This document shows, in pieces, positions 43,805 through 52,416 of a DNA stretch of 64,000 nt (positions within the stretch are counted from its first letter, which is position 1; the number at the start of each line of letters is the position of its first letter). The position numbers and the translations under genes are program-made. Source of the DNA: Blautia parvula (GTDB lineage Bacteria; Bacillota; Clostridia; Lachnospirales; Lachnospiraceae); NCBI RefSeq assembly GCF_020215665.1, contig NZ_CP084061.1, positions 1,488,001-1,552,000 on the forward strand, read 5' to 3'. The notes under the pieces are model-generated. The model did not search any database, was not told the origin of the DNA, and saw nothing but the letters and a program-made list of their open reading frames with translations.

Positions 43805-44765
43805 GGCTGGGAAAACTAAGATATGATTCCAGATTTATGGCAATAAAGTTCTTTTATGAAAACAAGCATTGGAGCCTTAACTGGATGTGTAAACAACTGG
43901 AAATATCACGAGCTGCGTATTACAAATGGCTTCATCGTGAAATTCCTGAGCACGAACTCAAAAACATAGAACTTGCGGAGCTATTAAAGAGTATGATGAA
44001 CGATTTAATCACATCTTGGGATATCGTAGAATGACTTCGTGGATTAATCACTTTAATCATACGAACTACAGCAAAAAACGTGTGCATAGAATCATGCAAA
44101 AACTTGATATCCATGCAGTAATCCGAAAGAAAAAGAAAACATATAGATCTTCTACACCTGATGAAACGGCTGAAAATAAACTTGGAAGAGATTTTTATGC
44201 AAATGCACCTAATAAGAAATGGACAACAGATGTAACAGAATTCAAAGTACCAGGTACACAGAAGAAACTCTATTTAAGTGCCATTCTGGATTTGTACGAC
44301 AGATATCCAGTTTCACATGTCATAAGTTGCAGAAATGATAATCATCTGGTATTTAAAACATTTGAAAAAGCAATCGAAGCCAATCCAGATGCTAAGCCAC
44401 TTTTTCACTCAGACAGAGGGTTTCAATATACCAGTAAAGTGTTTAAAAGAAAACTTATAGAACAGGAAATGGAACAATCTATGTCAAGAGTTGGACATTG
44501 TATTGATAACGGACCTACAGAGGGGTTTTGGGGCATTATAAAAGCTGAAATGTATCAAATGTATGAGATCACAGAGGAAGCTTCTTTAAGGCATGCAATA
44601 AATGATTACATACGATTTTATTCAACAAAACGACCACAAGATAGATATCATTGTAAAACACCTTTGGAAGTAAGAAATGAAGCGCTACAGTCTGAGATAA
44701 TTCAGGAATATCCAATTCCTACGAATAAGAGAATTGAGAAATATAAAGAGAAATGGTGTGCATAG
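43801..44765 (+). pseudogene. IS3-family transposase OrfB, frameshifted
   Basis: The 5' part (SRFMAIKFFYENKHWSLNWM, then ISRAAYYKWL) and 3' part (an rve/DDE integrase domain with TTDVTEFKV, LDLYDRYPVS, FHSDRGFQYTS and DNGPTEGFWG) are in different frames. Around 43995-44000 the sequence AAGAGTATGAT would restore the family reading ELLK-x-YDERFNHILGYRRM if one base were inserted. A single-base deletion is the simplest explanation. All three catalytic acids (D, D, E) remain in the 3' frame. Confidence 0.85.
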
Positions 44766-44883
44766 AAAAACGACCACACAAATCTGTGTGATCGTTCATC
44801 TGCATTTCATTTTAGATATTTAACCTGTCTACTTGACAGGGGGCATATCAAAAGCTGCCGTTTTTTTATTTTATACATTCTTT

Positions 44884-46137
44884 TTACATTCTCCGCAGAG
44901 CTTCGATCGGACTCAGATTCGCTGCCTTTATAGATGGCAGCAGTCCGAATACCAGACCGATGATCATAGAAAATACTACTGCCGCCGCTGCAGCGGGAAT
45001 GCTGATGACCATAGGCGTCTGGGAAATCTTCGAGATAACCTTTGACAGTATAAAGCCTGCCGCCACACCCAGGACACCGCCTACACTGGTAAGCACTGCC
45101 GCTTCGGTCAAAAACTGGCCCAGGATTCTGCGCTTGTTGGCGCCTATGGCTTTTTTCAGGCCGATCTCACCGGTTCGTTCCGTGACAGACACCAGCATAA
45201 TATTCATAACGCCGATACCGCCTACCAGAAGTGAGATGCTGGCGATCCAGATAAGCTGCCGGTTCGTGTTCTCACTGATCTGCTGAAGGCCCTTTGCCTT
45301 CTCCATAATATCCTCTGCCTTGTATTTGATGGAATCGGAGGTGGATGTTATGGACGCGTTGAGTATTTCCGCTGTCTTCTTGCCTGCTTTGCTCATGGCC
45401 TCCGGACTGGCAGCCCGAATGACCGCCTGCTGCGGCTCGTCATACTGATAGACAATGGGCCAGGTGGAATCCGGCATAAGGATCATGCCGCTGTCATCGC
45501 TGTAATATGTATAGTAATCCTCCATACTGTTAATGACCGGTTCGTACTCATCTGATTTTTTAATGATTCCCACAACCGTAAAAGGCTCTCCTTTTATCTC
45601 GACGGTTTTGCCAATCTCCTTTCCCTTTTCAAAGAAGTTGTTGGAGGCAGTTTCATCCAGCAGGATCACTTTACGGAAATTGTCAAAATCCTTTTTGGAA
45701 AATCCGCGCCCCCGGACGATCTGATATCCGCAGGTGTCCAGATAATCTTTATCCACTCCCAGCACTTTGCCGCCTTCCATGCTTTGATTCTGATAGTAAA
45801 CGCTGTCTGCATACTGGCGCAGCCTGTAGAGTGACGCATTCTCCACATTGTCCAGATCCAGGATCTGCTGTTTCTGCTCCTCTGTGGCAACCGGCACTCC
45901 CTGGGGAATCCCCTGATACTCCATTTGATATATGTTGCTGCCCTCGTTTAAGGTGATGTCAACAACATTGTCGCCCTCACCGATCAGGTTCTTTTTTATC
46001 TGCTCACTGGTTCCCTTGATCGTAGAGACAATGGAAATCAGGGATGCGATTCCGATGATTATGCCCAGCATTGTGAGAAAAGAACGCATCTTGTGTGCCC
46101 AGAGTCCCTGGAAGGACAATCTAATATTTTCTACCAT
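44884..46137 (-). CDS. MacB-like ABC transporter permease (FtsX family)
   Basis: This 417-residue protein has an N-terminal transmembrane helix (MRSFLTMLGIIIGIASLISI) and a large periplasmic/extracellular MacB_PCD domain (about 45-285). Three C-terminal helices end with the FtsX pattern ERTGEIGLKKAIGANKRRIL, and GLLPSIKAANLSPIEALR closes the protein. It would use a cytoplasmic ATPase to drive mechanotransmission-type export. Two HlyD-like adaptors lie upstream on the same strand, but the ATPase gene usually found between them is missing from the window. GGAGG precedes the ATG. Confidence 0.9.
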   Translation of the reverse strand: MVENIRLSFQGLWAHKMRSFLTMLGIIIGIASLISIVSTIKGTSEQIKKNLIGEGDNVVDITLNEGSNIYQMEYQGIPQGVPVATEEQKQQILDLDNVENASLYRLRQYADSVYYQNQSMEGGKVLGVDKDYLDTCGYQIVRGRGFSKKDFDNFRKVILLDETASNNFFEKGKEIGKTVEIKGEPFTVVGIIKKSDEYEPVINSMEDYYTYYSDDSGMILMPDSTWPIVYQYDEPQQAVIRAASPEAMSKAGKKTAEILNASITSTSDSIKYKAEDIMEKAKGLQQISENTNRQLIWIASISLLVGGIGVMNIMLVSVTERTGEIGLKKAIGANKRRILGQFLTEAAVLTSVGGVLGVAAGFILSKVISKISQTPMVISIPAAAAAVVFSMIIGLVFGLLPSIKAANLSPIEALRRM

Positions 46138-46154
46138 GTTTTATCCTCCCTCCT

Positions 46155-48242
46155 CTAGTACATGCCATATAGTTCTTCTATGGTTGCATGTCTTACTTTG
46201 ACGCCTTCTTTTACCTTCTTGCCATATGGGAAAGCAATGTTGTCCTCCTCTGTGAGACCGCTTTTAATTTCCAGCATACTGCCGTAGAAATTTTTTCCCA
46301 CCTGCACCGTCCGCTTTTCAAGCTGATGATCCTTGTTCTCCACGTAGACAAAATCCTTGCCGTCTTTATTCCGCACAAATTGCTTGCTGATGTAAAGACC
46401 TGCGGGATTCTCCGACTCTGCGGGAAGTTCCAGGCTGACACCCTCCATATTTTTAAGGCCGTCGCTGTTTTTGATATAGGCAGTAAAGGGGTAATAAGAT
46501 ACCTCTCTGCCGTAACCGTACATATTGTTGGAGGACGGAAAATTGGATATCTCTTTTACTTCCGCCTCCACGGGAAGTCCTGATTCGTATGTGAATCCTG
46601 TCAGGACAGAACCCGGCTGAAGCTGCTGAAGCTGATACTCATCTGCCAGACCTTTCACATAGCTGCCCTCTGCGCTTTCCACAACAAGAAATGCCTCGCC
46701 GTCCACTTCCCCTTTGCTTGGATCTCCAACCTTCTTCACAACGCCGTTCAGAATGGATTCTACGGTCTGGTTCTCCAGCTTTTTCTCAACATTCTGAATT
46801 TTCAGGTTGCTGCCGCGAATGTCCAGTTCTGCGGTTTTTATCTCTTTTTTCTTCTCTGTGATCGCTTTGTCCAGTTCATCTTTTGTATAGCCGTTTATGA
46901 TATCATCCTGGGGAACCTCTTCCATAAAATCCCAGTCATCCGGGAACTCTTCCCCATCCGGATCACCGTCCGGCATCTCTTCATCCGGTGTTTTCGGTTC
47001 CTCCTCCGTATACGTTCCAAGGTGGGTGAGGTACCATTTCTGCGGTTCCACTTTCTCTGTTATTTTACTTCCGTCAAGGTACAGGGCCGCGATGAGAAAT
47101 CCGTCTTGTTCGCCCTTGTCTCTGACTTCCAGGACACAGTATACCGGTTCTTTTTCTTTGGTGTCTGCATTTCCGTATCCTGCGATTTGGTTTAGAAAGG
47201 CACCCTGGATCTTCACATCTTTTTTGCAGAGATAGTAGTATGGGTCTTCCTTTGTGCCCGTTCCCTTGTAAGGAATGGCGTTTTCTATTTTCTGGCCCGG
47301 TATAGTCTCAAGGGTAATGTCTCCGTAAAGTTTATCATAAACCATGGACGGTACCGGTTTCTCCGGTTTATCCGGGTTGTCCGGGTTGTCCGGGTTGTCC
47401 GGATTATCTGGATCATCCGGTTTATCCGGGTTATCTGGATTCTCCGGGTTATCTGGATTCTCCGGGTTGTCCGGGTTATCTGGGTTGTCCGGGTTGTCTG
47501 GATTATCCGGGTTGTCCGGGTTATCTGGGTTATCCGGGTTATCTGGGTTGTCCGGGTTGTCTGGATTATCTGGGTTGTCCGGGTTGTCTGGGTTGTCCGG
47601 GTTATCTGGGTTATCCGGGTTGTCCGGATTACCTGCGTTATCCGGGTCACCGGATTCGGCGGCAGCTCTTGTATTTTGGGAAACTGCCATTTTACTGAAT
47701 GCTGCATCCCATCGTCCGCCCATACCTGAGCCTGCATCTCTCATTCCCAGAGGCAGGATGCCTGCTTTGCTGCCTGCTCCCATGATGTTTCCGGTGGAAC
47801 CTTCTTCATCGTCATCCTCTGATTTCTGGCTGTCAGGAATGATATCGGCATTTTTCAGTTTTTCCAGTTCTTTTTCCAGGCCCTTTTTCTTGACCAGAAG
47901 CTGCTCTTTATTGATTTTTTCCATCTCCAGGTCAATGTTGACCAGTGTCATGTCATACGAGAGAAGCGGCGTTCCTTCAACCACTTCCTGTCCTTCCTGT
48001 ACATAAATCTGGTCCACCATCTGCTTTTCCATCAGATGAACCTCCTGTGTCACACTGGAGGTTATGGTTCCGTCTATACTGGTGCTCATACCCCAGATCT
48101 GCTGCTTCAGATCAGCTACGGGATAGACATCTACTTTCGTCTGGTCCATCTTCTTCACACCATACCAGATTCCTGTGCCGGCCAACGCTGCAGCTCCGAC
48201 ACAGATGACGGCAATGATGATTTTTTTATTTCTCGCCTTCAT
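46155..48242 (-). CDS. HlyD/MacA-type adaptor with a long Asp-Asn-Pro repeat insertion
   Basis: This protein of about 695 residues has an N-terminal transmembrane anchor (IIIAVICVGAAALAGTGIWY), a biotinyl-lipoyl-like half-motif (IYVQEGQEVVEGTPLLSYDM) and a coiled coil (LEMEKINKEQLLVKKKGLEK). A Gly/Ala-rich stretch is followed by about 30 DNP-type tripeptide repeats (about residues 198-293). A beta domain and the second half of the adaptor (VESILNGVVKKVGDPSKG, GLPVEAEVKEISNFPS) complete it. The insertion makes it roughly 280 residues longer than usual. The start at 48242 is chosen because GGGGAGG is properly spaced there. The repeats may form an extended rod spanning the wall. Confidence 0.82.
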   Translation of the reverse strand: MKARNKKIIIAVICVGAAALAGTGIWYGVKKMDQTKVDVYPVADLKQQIWGMSTSIDGTITSSVTQEVHLMEKQMVDQIYVQEGQEVVEGTPLLSYDMTLVNIDLEMEKINKEQLLVKKKGLEKELEKLKNADIIPDSQKSEDDDEEGSTGNIMGAGSKAGILPLGMRDAGSGMGGRWDAAFSKMAVSQNTRAAAESGDPDNAGNPDNPDNPDNPDNPDNPDNPDNPDNPDNPDNPDNPDNPDNPDNPDNPDNPDNPDNPENPDNPENPDNPDKPDDPDNPDNPDNPDNPDKPEKPVPSMVYDKLYGDITLETIPGQKIENAIPYKGTGTKEDPYYYLCKKDVKIQGAFLNQIAGYGNADTKEKEPVYCVLEVRDKGEQDGFLIAALYLDGSKITEKVEPQKWYLTHLGTYTEEEPKTPDEEMPDGDPDGEEFPDDWDFMEEVPQDDIINGYTKDELDKAITEKKKEIKTAELDIRGSNLKIQNVEKKLENQTVESILNGVVKKVGDPSKGEVDGEAFLVVESAEGSYVKGLADEYQLQQLQPGSVLTGFTYESGLPVEAEVKEISNFPSSNNMYGYGREVSYYPFTAYIKNSDGLKNMEGVSLELPAESENPAGLYISKQFVRNKDGKDFVYVENKDHQLEKRTVQVGKNFYGSMLEIKSGLTEEDNIAFPYGKKVKEGVKVRHATIEELYGMY
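47362..47650 (-). repeat. 9-bp tandem repeat encoding Asp-Asn-Pro
   Basis: About 30 tandem units (coding strand GAYAAYCCG with synonymous variation, plus Glu and Lys substitutions). Nine-base units keep the frame, so copy-number change would vary protein length without breaking it. Confidence 0.9.
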
Positions 48243-48256
48243 TTGCATCCTCCCCT

Positions 48257-49669
48257 CTACTGCGCCTCACCTTCCGGACTTGGGACTGCTGCCCCGTCTG
48301 CGCCTTCCGCACCGGCTTCACCTTCCGGGGCATTTCCTTCCATTTCCGCACTGCCGGCTTCACCTTCCGAAGCATTGCCTTCCATTTCGGCAGCACCTTC
48401 TTCCCCTTCAACAGGAAGTGTATCTGCTCCGTCTGCAGGCAGGCCATCCATACCTTCCGGCATTTCACCGTCCGCAGGCATTGATTCCGGATCACTCATG
48501 GGAATCTCTTCATGTGTTGTCTTCATTCCCTCTTTTAAGAACTCCTGCGGAAAAGCAATGTAATCACTTACCTTCAGGCCGCTTTTTATCTGATACTGGA
48601 AGAGATTTTCATCGTGTTCACCGAGGGTCACATCACGTTTTTCAAGCTTTCCATCCTTGTTTTCCACCCATACACAGGGCTGCTTGTCCGCGTCCATGAT
48701 AAAGCCTTCGTCCAGCCATATACCCTCTTTTTCTTCCATTCCCGTGTCATTTTCAATATACACATGCTGACCCAGCATCAGGCCGTCAGAGGTGTCCAGG
48801 TTAATATAAAAAGGATAGGAGGAGGACATCATTTCACCGCTGTCGCTGCCGCCTCCGTACATCATATTATTGTTGTTTCCCTCTCTGTTTTCCGTATCCA
48901 CCGCTGTGAACGTACCTGTCCATGTCTTGCTTTCATCAACTCTGGAGCGGATGATTGCCTTTTGACCTTCCTGAACAGCGCCGATATTCTGTTCATTTAC
49001 TTTTCCTTTTACCCTGTAAACACCGGTTGCAAGAATAGTCATAAATGCCTGTGAACTGCCGCTGTAAGGATCTGTCTCATTGCCCTCATTAATGCTTTTT
49101 ACAACTCCCTGCATCTCACTGGTGACAGAAGAATTGGCAATCTTTTCATGTATCTGTGATATTTCCACTTCTTTGCTTTTCCGTTCATATTCGCTTTTCT
49201 TCAGGTCCATCTGTGCTGTCTGGATCTGGGTCGTGTAGGAAAACTGGTCATCCTCTGAGGCGGATTTCTTTTCTTTTTCCAACTGTGCGATCTGACTGCG
49301 CAGGTTCTCCATATCGGTGTCTGCCCGCTCCAGATCCAGCTGGGCCTGCTGCAGATCTGCTTCCAGTGTCTCCGTGTCATAGACAAAAAGGGCGGTTCCC
49401 ACCTCCACTTCGCTTCCCACTTCCACCAGGATCTCTTTTACTTCCCGCTCTGCATTTTTCTGAATCTCCCATGTCTTCTGTGGTTCCACAACACCGGCCA
49501 GTCTCTGAACCTGGGAAGATGGATCCATGGAGGAGACACTGGTCACATAAGCCAGCTCTGTGCTCTTGTCCTCACCTTTTCCCCGCTGCTGCATATAAAT
49601 TCCCGTACCGATCACGCCTGCCAGCAGCACAATGCCTGCTCCGATTAAAATCTTATTTCTTTTATTCAT
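48257..49669 (-). CDS. HlyD/MacA-type periplasmic adaptor subunit
   Basis: This 470-residue protein has an N-terminal anchor (ILIGAGIVLLAGVIGTGIYM), then a lipoyl half-motif (ILVEVGSEVEVGTALFVYDT). A coiled coil (LEADLQQAQLDLERADTDME onward) and the return lipoyl half (MQGVVKSINEGNETDPYSG) follow, then beta-barrel segments. The last about 75 residues are an acidic Glu/Gly/Ala/Pro tail with repeated EMEGNA(S/P)EGEAG units. The ATG at 49669 has GGGGGAAATAT upstream. It is the first gene of the exporter operon; the second adaptor starts 15 bases after its stop. Confidence 0.85.
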   Translation of the reverse strand: MNKRNKILIGAGIVLLAGVIGTGIYMQQRGKGEDKSTELAYVTSVSSMDPSSQVQRLAGVVEPQKTWEIQKNAEREVKEILVEVGSEVEVGTALFVYDTETLEADLQQAQLDLERADTDMENLRSQIAQLEKEKKSASEDDQFSYTTQIQTAQMDLKKSEYERKSKEVEISQIHEKIANSSVTSEMQGVVKSINEGNETDPYSGSSQAFMTILATGVYRVKGKVNEQNIGAVQEGQKAIIRSRVDESKTWTGTFTAVDTENREGNNNNMMYGGGSDSGEMMSSSYPFYINLDTSDGLMLGQHVYIENDTGMEEKEGIWLDEGFIMDADKQPCVWVENKDGKLEKRDVTLGEHDENLFQYQIKSGLKVSDYIAFPQEFLKEGMKTTHEEIPMSDPESMPADGEMPEGMDGLPADGADTLPVEGEEGAAEMEGNASEGEAGSAEMEGNAPEGEAGAEGADGAAVPSPEGEAQ

Positions 49670-49749
49670 ATATTTCCCCCTGTTTTTAAATTTAAAATTC
49701 ACATACTATTTGTTTAAGAAGGCACTTTGAAGAAAACAACTTTACACAA

Positions 49750-49778
49750 AGTATAACAGATTTTAAAGATTCTGTCTT
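49750..49778 (-). promoter_or_regulatory. promoter of the exporter operon
   Basis: On the minus strand AAGACA (49773-49778), a 17-base spacer and TATACT (49750-49755), about 80 bases before the adaptor start. Confidence 0.55.
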
Positions 49779-49855
49779 TTAACTTTTTATAACCTTTTGA
49801 AATCTTTATGTAATCTTTTGTGTTCTGATTTCGTATATAATATAACAGTCGTCTT

Positions 49856-49874
49856 TTTGTCGTAATTCGTCGAA
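49856..49874 (+). promoter_or_regulatory. tandem 0A-box-like sites
   Basis: TTTGTCGTA (49856-49864) and TTCGTCGAA (49866-49874) match the Spo0A box TTTGTCGAA at 8 of 9 positions each and are spaced exactly 10 bases apart, as tandem Spo0A sites are. They lie upstream of the Spo0A-DBD-like gene and 100 bases from the divergent exporter promoter. Confidence 0.6.
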
Positions 49875-49985
49875 TTATTGCTTTATTTAACGGATTATGT
49901 CTATTTTTATCTAATCAGATATTTTTATGACTTTTTAAGTTATTCTTATTATTAATAAAATAATATATAACGAAGGGGGTATTTT

Positions 49986-50318
49986 ATGAACGTGGAAAGT
50001 CTTGTTCACCGTCTTGGTATCTGCTCCATATATCGGGGCTATTCTTTCCTTATCTACGCAGTTGAACTGTCAGTCAGAAATGAAGAATATCTGCTCTACA
50101 TAACAAAAGAATTGTATCCGGATGTGGCGAAACATTTCCATTCCACCAGCACAAGAATCGAACGGTCACTTCGTACGGTCATCACCACATGCTGGAACGA
50201 AGGAAACCGAGCGCTGCTGAATCATATCGCAGGGTATGAGCTGCAGCGAAAGCCTACCACGGGAGAATTTATTTCTATGCTTGCTTATTATGTGAGAAAC
50301 CATAAAGACGAGGAGTAA
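49986..50318 (+). CDS. stand-alone Spo0A C-terminal DNA-binding domain protein
   Basis: This 110-residue protein corresponds only to the DNA-binding effector domain of Spo0A, with no receiver. Matching blocks include the start helix LVHRLGICSIYRGYSFLIYA, EYLLYITKELYPDVAKHFHS (recognition-helix region), then SRIERS-like TRIERSLRTVITTCWNEGN and a C-terminal KPTTGEFISMLAYYV. A gapless start with AAGGGGG before the ATG shows it is not a truncated pseudogene end. Without a phosphorylation domain it could bind 0A boxes constitutively, competing with Spo0A. It is divergent from the exporter operon and ends in a strong hairpin. Confidence 0.85.
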   Translation: MNVESLVHRLGICSIYRGYSFLIYAVELSVRNEEYLLYITKELYPDVAKHFHSTSTRIERSLRTVITTCWNEGNRALLNHIAGYELQRKPTTGEFISMLAYYVRNHKDEE

Positions 50319-50336
50319 TCATTTCTCTTTACGCTG

Positions 50337-50371
50337 AAAGGGCATCTACAACGTATATGTAGGTGCCCTTT
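50337..50371. terminator. hairpin between convergent genes
   Basis: AAAGGGCA plus CTACA pairs with TGTAG plus TGCCCTTT with one bulge, around a 7-base loop. It serves both the Spo0A-like gene and the convergent glycohydrolase gene. Confidence 0.7.
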
Positions 50372-50381
50372 CCGTATCCTG

Positions 50382-51389
50382 TCAGCAGGGGGTATTTCCC
50401 AGCAGTTTTTCAGTCAGTTCTGTAAACGAAATTGCATTCGTTCTTTCTAAAAGTTCAATATCCTCCGTTTTAAAGCTTTCTGCTCCCTTATAGGCACCGC
50501 AGATACCACACGCCATAGCAGCAATGGTATCTGTATCACCGCCTATATTGGCCGCGTATTCGGCACACACTGCAGGGTCACCTTCAGACAAGTAAAATAA
50601 AGCTGCTGCTGCCGGTATACTCTCGGCAGATGAAATTCCCGTCCCCACATAGTCATAAATATCTTTAAGTGCCTTTTGGGGTTCCTGCTCTGTAAAATGT
50701 CTTGCCATTTTCATGCGGCAGGCTACAGACGGTGAACCAATGGAATTTCCATATGCACTGCCCTTTTCTGCCATTTCCGTCATATATTCATAAATTTTTG
50801 ATAAATCTTTTTCTCCGTGGACAGCCGCCGCTGCTCCTGCTGCGATGGCACATGCTGCGCTTATGGCGCAGGAAGTAAAATGTGTGGGTCTGCACAATTC
50901 AATGACCTGGTGGAGCAAGTGGCAGGAATCCACCTCTTCTTTGCAGTTATACCCGGCAAGAAGACCTATTGGTACGATTTTCATGGCTGCGCCGTTGGTG
51001 GTCCCTGTACTTCCCGCTTCCTCCATCGGCGTTCCGGCCTCAATCAGTTCCAGAGCCTTAGCGGTACTGGGGCCTACAACTGCCGAACTTTTATCCGAGT
51101 GTTTCATCCAATACCTCAATTTTTTAATAAAAACCTGCGCGTCGACCCTGCCCCCGTTCTCACTGAGCATCTCTGTGACCAAAATACTGTTGATCGTGTC
51201 ATCCGTCACCTCACCTTTTGCAAATCCGGCGGATATCCTGTTATCCGGATGTCCGGGAAGAAAGGTTTTGATATACCCGAGCTTTTTCTGTATCAATTCC
51301 CGGCTCCACATTTCTGCCGGCATTCCGAAAGCATCTCCGTAAGCAATCCCGATGAAGCCTCCCTTTACCTGGTCAAATTTTTCCCTCAT
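50382..51389 (-). CDS. ADP-ribosylglycohydrolase family protein
   Basis: This 335-residue protein matches the DraG/ARH fold. The first metal site is in GIAYGDAFGMPAEM and VTDDTINSILV, the second in NIGGDTDTIAAMACGICGAY near residue 285, with both Asp pairs intact. Members hydrolyse the N- or O-glycosidic bond of ADP-ribosylated or other ribosylated compounds using two Mg ions. The ATG at 51389 is chosen for its GAGGTG. It follows the PfkB kinase gene closely (10 bases), which suggests release of a ribose-like sugar for that kinase. Confidence 0.88.
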   Translation of the reverse strand: MREKFDQVKGGFIGIAYGDAFGMPAEMWSRELIQKKLGYIKTFLPGHPDNRISAGFAKGEVTDDTINSILVTEMLSENGGRVDAQVFIKKLRYWMKHSDKSSAVVGPSTAKALELIEAGTPMEEAGSTGTTNGAAMKIVPIGLLAGYNCKEEVDSCHLLHQVIELCRPTHFTSCAISAACAIAAGAAAAVHGEKDLSKIYEYMTEMAEKGSAYGNSIGSPSVACRMKMARHFTEQEPQKALKDIYDYVGTGISSAESIPAAAALFYLSEGDPAVCAEYAANIGGDTDTIAAMACGICGAYKGAESFKTEDIELLERTNAISFTELTEKLLGNTPC

Positions 51390-51399
51390 CCACAGCACC

Positions 51400-52323
51400 T
51401 CATTTCCAGACAAACGTTTCAGCGGTTTTAAGATCCGGTGAAAAACGGGCCCCTATTCCGGTACACGTATGCCCTGCGCACATGGTCGCAAATTTCATGG
51501 ATTCCTCTATGGACATGCCATTCAGACAATACTGATAGATAAACGAACCCATATACGAATCCCCGGCCCCGGTGGAATCCACAACTTCCAGATCACAGCT
51601 CTTGACCGTATACTTCCTGTCCTGCTCATCATATGCAACAGATCCTTCTTTTCCGAGGGTGAACAGTAAAGTACCCTTACAGTAATCACGGAGGTATCTC
51701 ACGCACGCATCTAAATCCGTCGTTCCTGTCAGCTCGTACAGGCCGCCGCGGCACGGTGCAAAAATATTAGTGAACTTAAGTGCTGATAATATCTCCTCTT
51801 TCGATACATGCAGTCCCTGCATGGTGCCAAGGCCTACCTGCATGTTAAAGACGGTCTTCACCCCGGCTTTCCTTGCTTTTTTAAGTCCTGTAATGGCAGG
51901 CTCTTTGGGCAGTAAATCTGTGTAGAAAACCTTAGCTGATGAGACGGCCGAATAATCCAGTTCATCACTTGTCAGGCTTTCAAAGGCATCCCCCATATTG
52001 AGCATAATAAATTTTCTGCCCTCATCATCAATGACAATATCTGTATGCAGGGTTATCTTTCCCGGTTTTACGATCATACTCTTGGTATCTACGTTCTCAT
52101 CCCGGAGACTTTTCAGAACATCTTTTCCCAGAGCATCATCTCCCACAGCCCCCATATAGCCACATTTTGCTGAGAGCCTCGCAAGCTGTACGATCACGTT
52201 TGTGCCGCTTCCTCCGGGCTGTCTGTCATTACTTTTCACAATACAGAATCCATCCTCTGAAGGAAGATTATCAACCTTCATCAAAACATCCATAGCCAAT
52301 GTACCTAAACCATATACATCCAT
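51400..52323 (-). CDS. PfkB family carbohydrate kinase
   Basis: In this 307-residue protein, signature 1 (QPGGSGTNVIVQLARLSAKC) and signature 2 (DSTGAGDSYMGSFIYQ, with the catalytic Asp) are both intact. There is an ATP-site-like LFTLGKEGSVAY between. It is of the ribokinase superfamily but differs in detail from the neighbouring RbsK, so it may phosphorylate another sugar or a nucleoside. GGAGAAGG precedes the ATG. It precedes the smaller glycohydrolase and follows the large one after a terminator hairpin. Confidence 0.88.
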   Translation of the reverse strand: MDVYGLGTLAMDVLMKVDNLPSEDGFCIVKSNDRQPGGSGTNVIVQLARLSAKCGYMGAVGDDALGKDVLKSLRDENVDTKSMIVKPGKITLHTDIVIDDEGRKFIMLNMGDAFESLTSDELDYSAVSSAKVFYTDLLPKEPAITGLKKARKAGVKTVFNMQVGLGTMQGLHVSKEEILSALKFTNIFAPCRGGLYELTGTTDLDACVRYLRDYCKGTLLFTLGKEGSVAYDEQDRKYTVKSCDLEVVDSTGAGDSYMGSFIYQYCLNGMSIEESMKFATMCAGHTCTGIGARFSPDLKTAETFVWK

Positions 52324-52378
52324 ACGCCTTCTCCTTTTGTAACTATTTCGCCAACAGAACCGTTATCTTCTTTAAAAA

Positions 52379-52406
52379 TCAGGCAGAACAAAATGTTCTG
52401 CCTGAT
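52379..52406 (-). terminator. terminator within the riboside operon
   Basis: A 13-bp perfect stem, ATCAGGCAGAACA with its complement on a short loop, is followed by TTTTT on the minus strand. It separates the large glycohydrolase gene from the PfkB/glycohydrolase pair, so the latter depends on read-through or its own start. Confidence 0.85.
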
Positions 52407-52416
52407 CTGCCCCCTG

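Larger units (their letters stand above)
43069..44850 (+). mobile_element. IS3-family insertion sequence (IS150-like)
   Basis: The 1782-base element starts TGATATG and ends CATATCA. The terminal inverted repeats match at TGATATG, CCT and AAGTAGACA with gaps. It contains the usual two overlapping transposase frames joined at a slippery A7G (43771-43778). No target duplication could be identified: the flanks read CCC and AAA. The second transposase frame carries a frameshift, so this copy is likely inactive unless complemented. Confidence 0.88.
43051..44867. terminator. bidirectional terminator split by an insertion element
   Basis: A7-CGGCAGCT at 43051-43065 and AGCTGCCG-T7 at 44853-44867 are perfect 15-bp complements. 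Together they formed a terminator hairpin between the LUD gene and the convergent permease gene; the IS sits in its loop. Confidence 0.8.

Noticed and set aside
43066-44852. Target-site duplication of the IS3-family element
   Set aside because: The bases just outside the ends differ (CCC and AAA); the shared AGCT next to them belongs to the terminator stem and is palindromic.
47344-48006. A plus-strand frame with Ser-Gly-Leu repeats
   Set aside because: It is the antisense reading of the Asp-Asn-Pro repeat in the adaptor gene.
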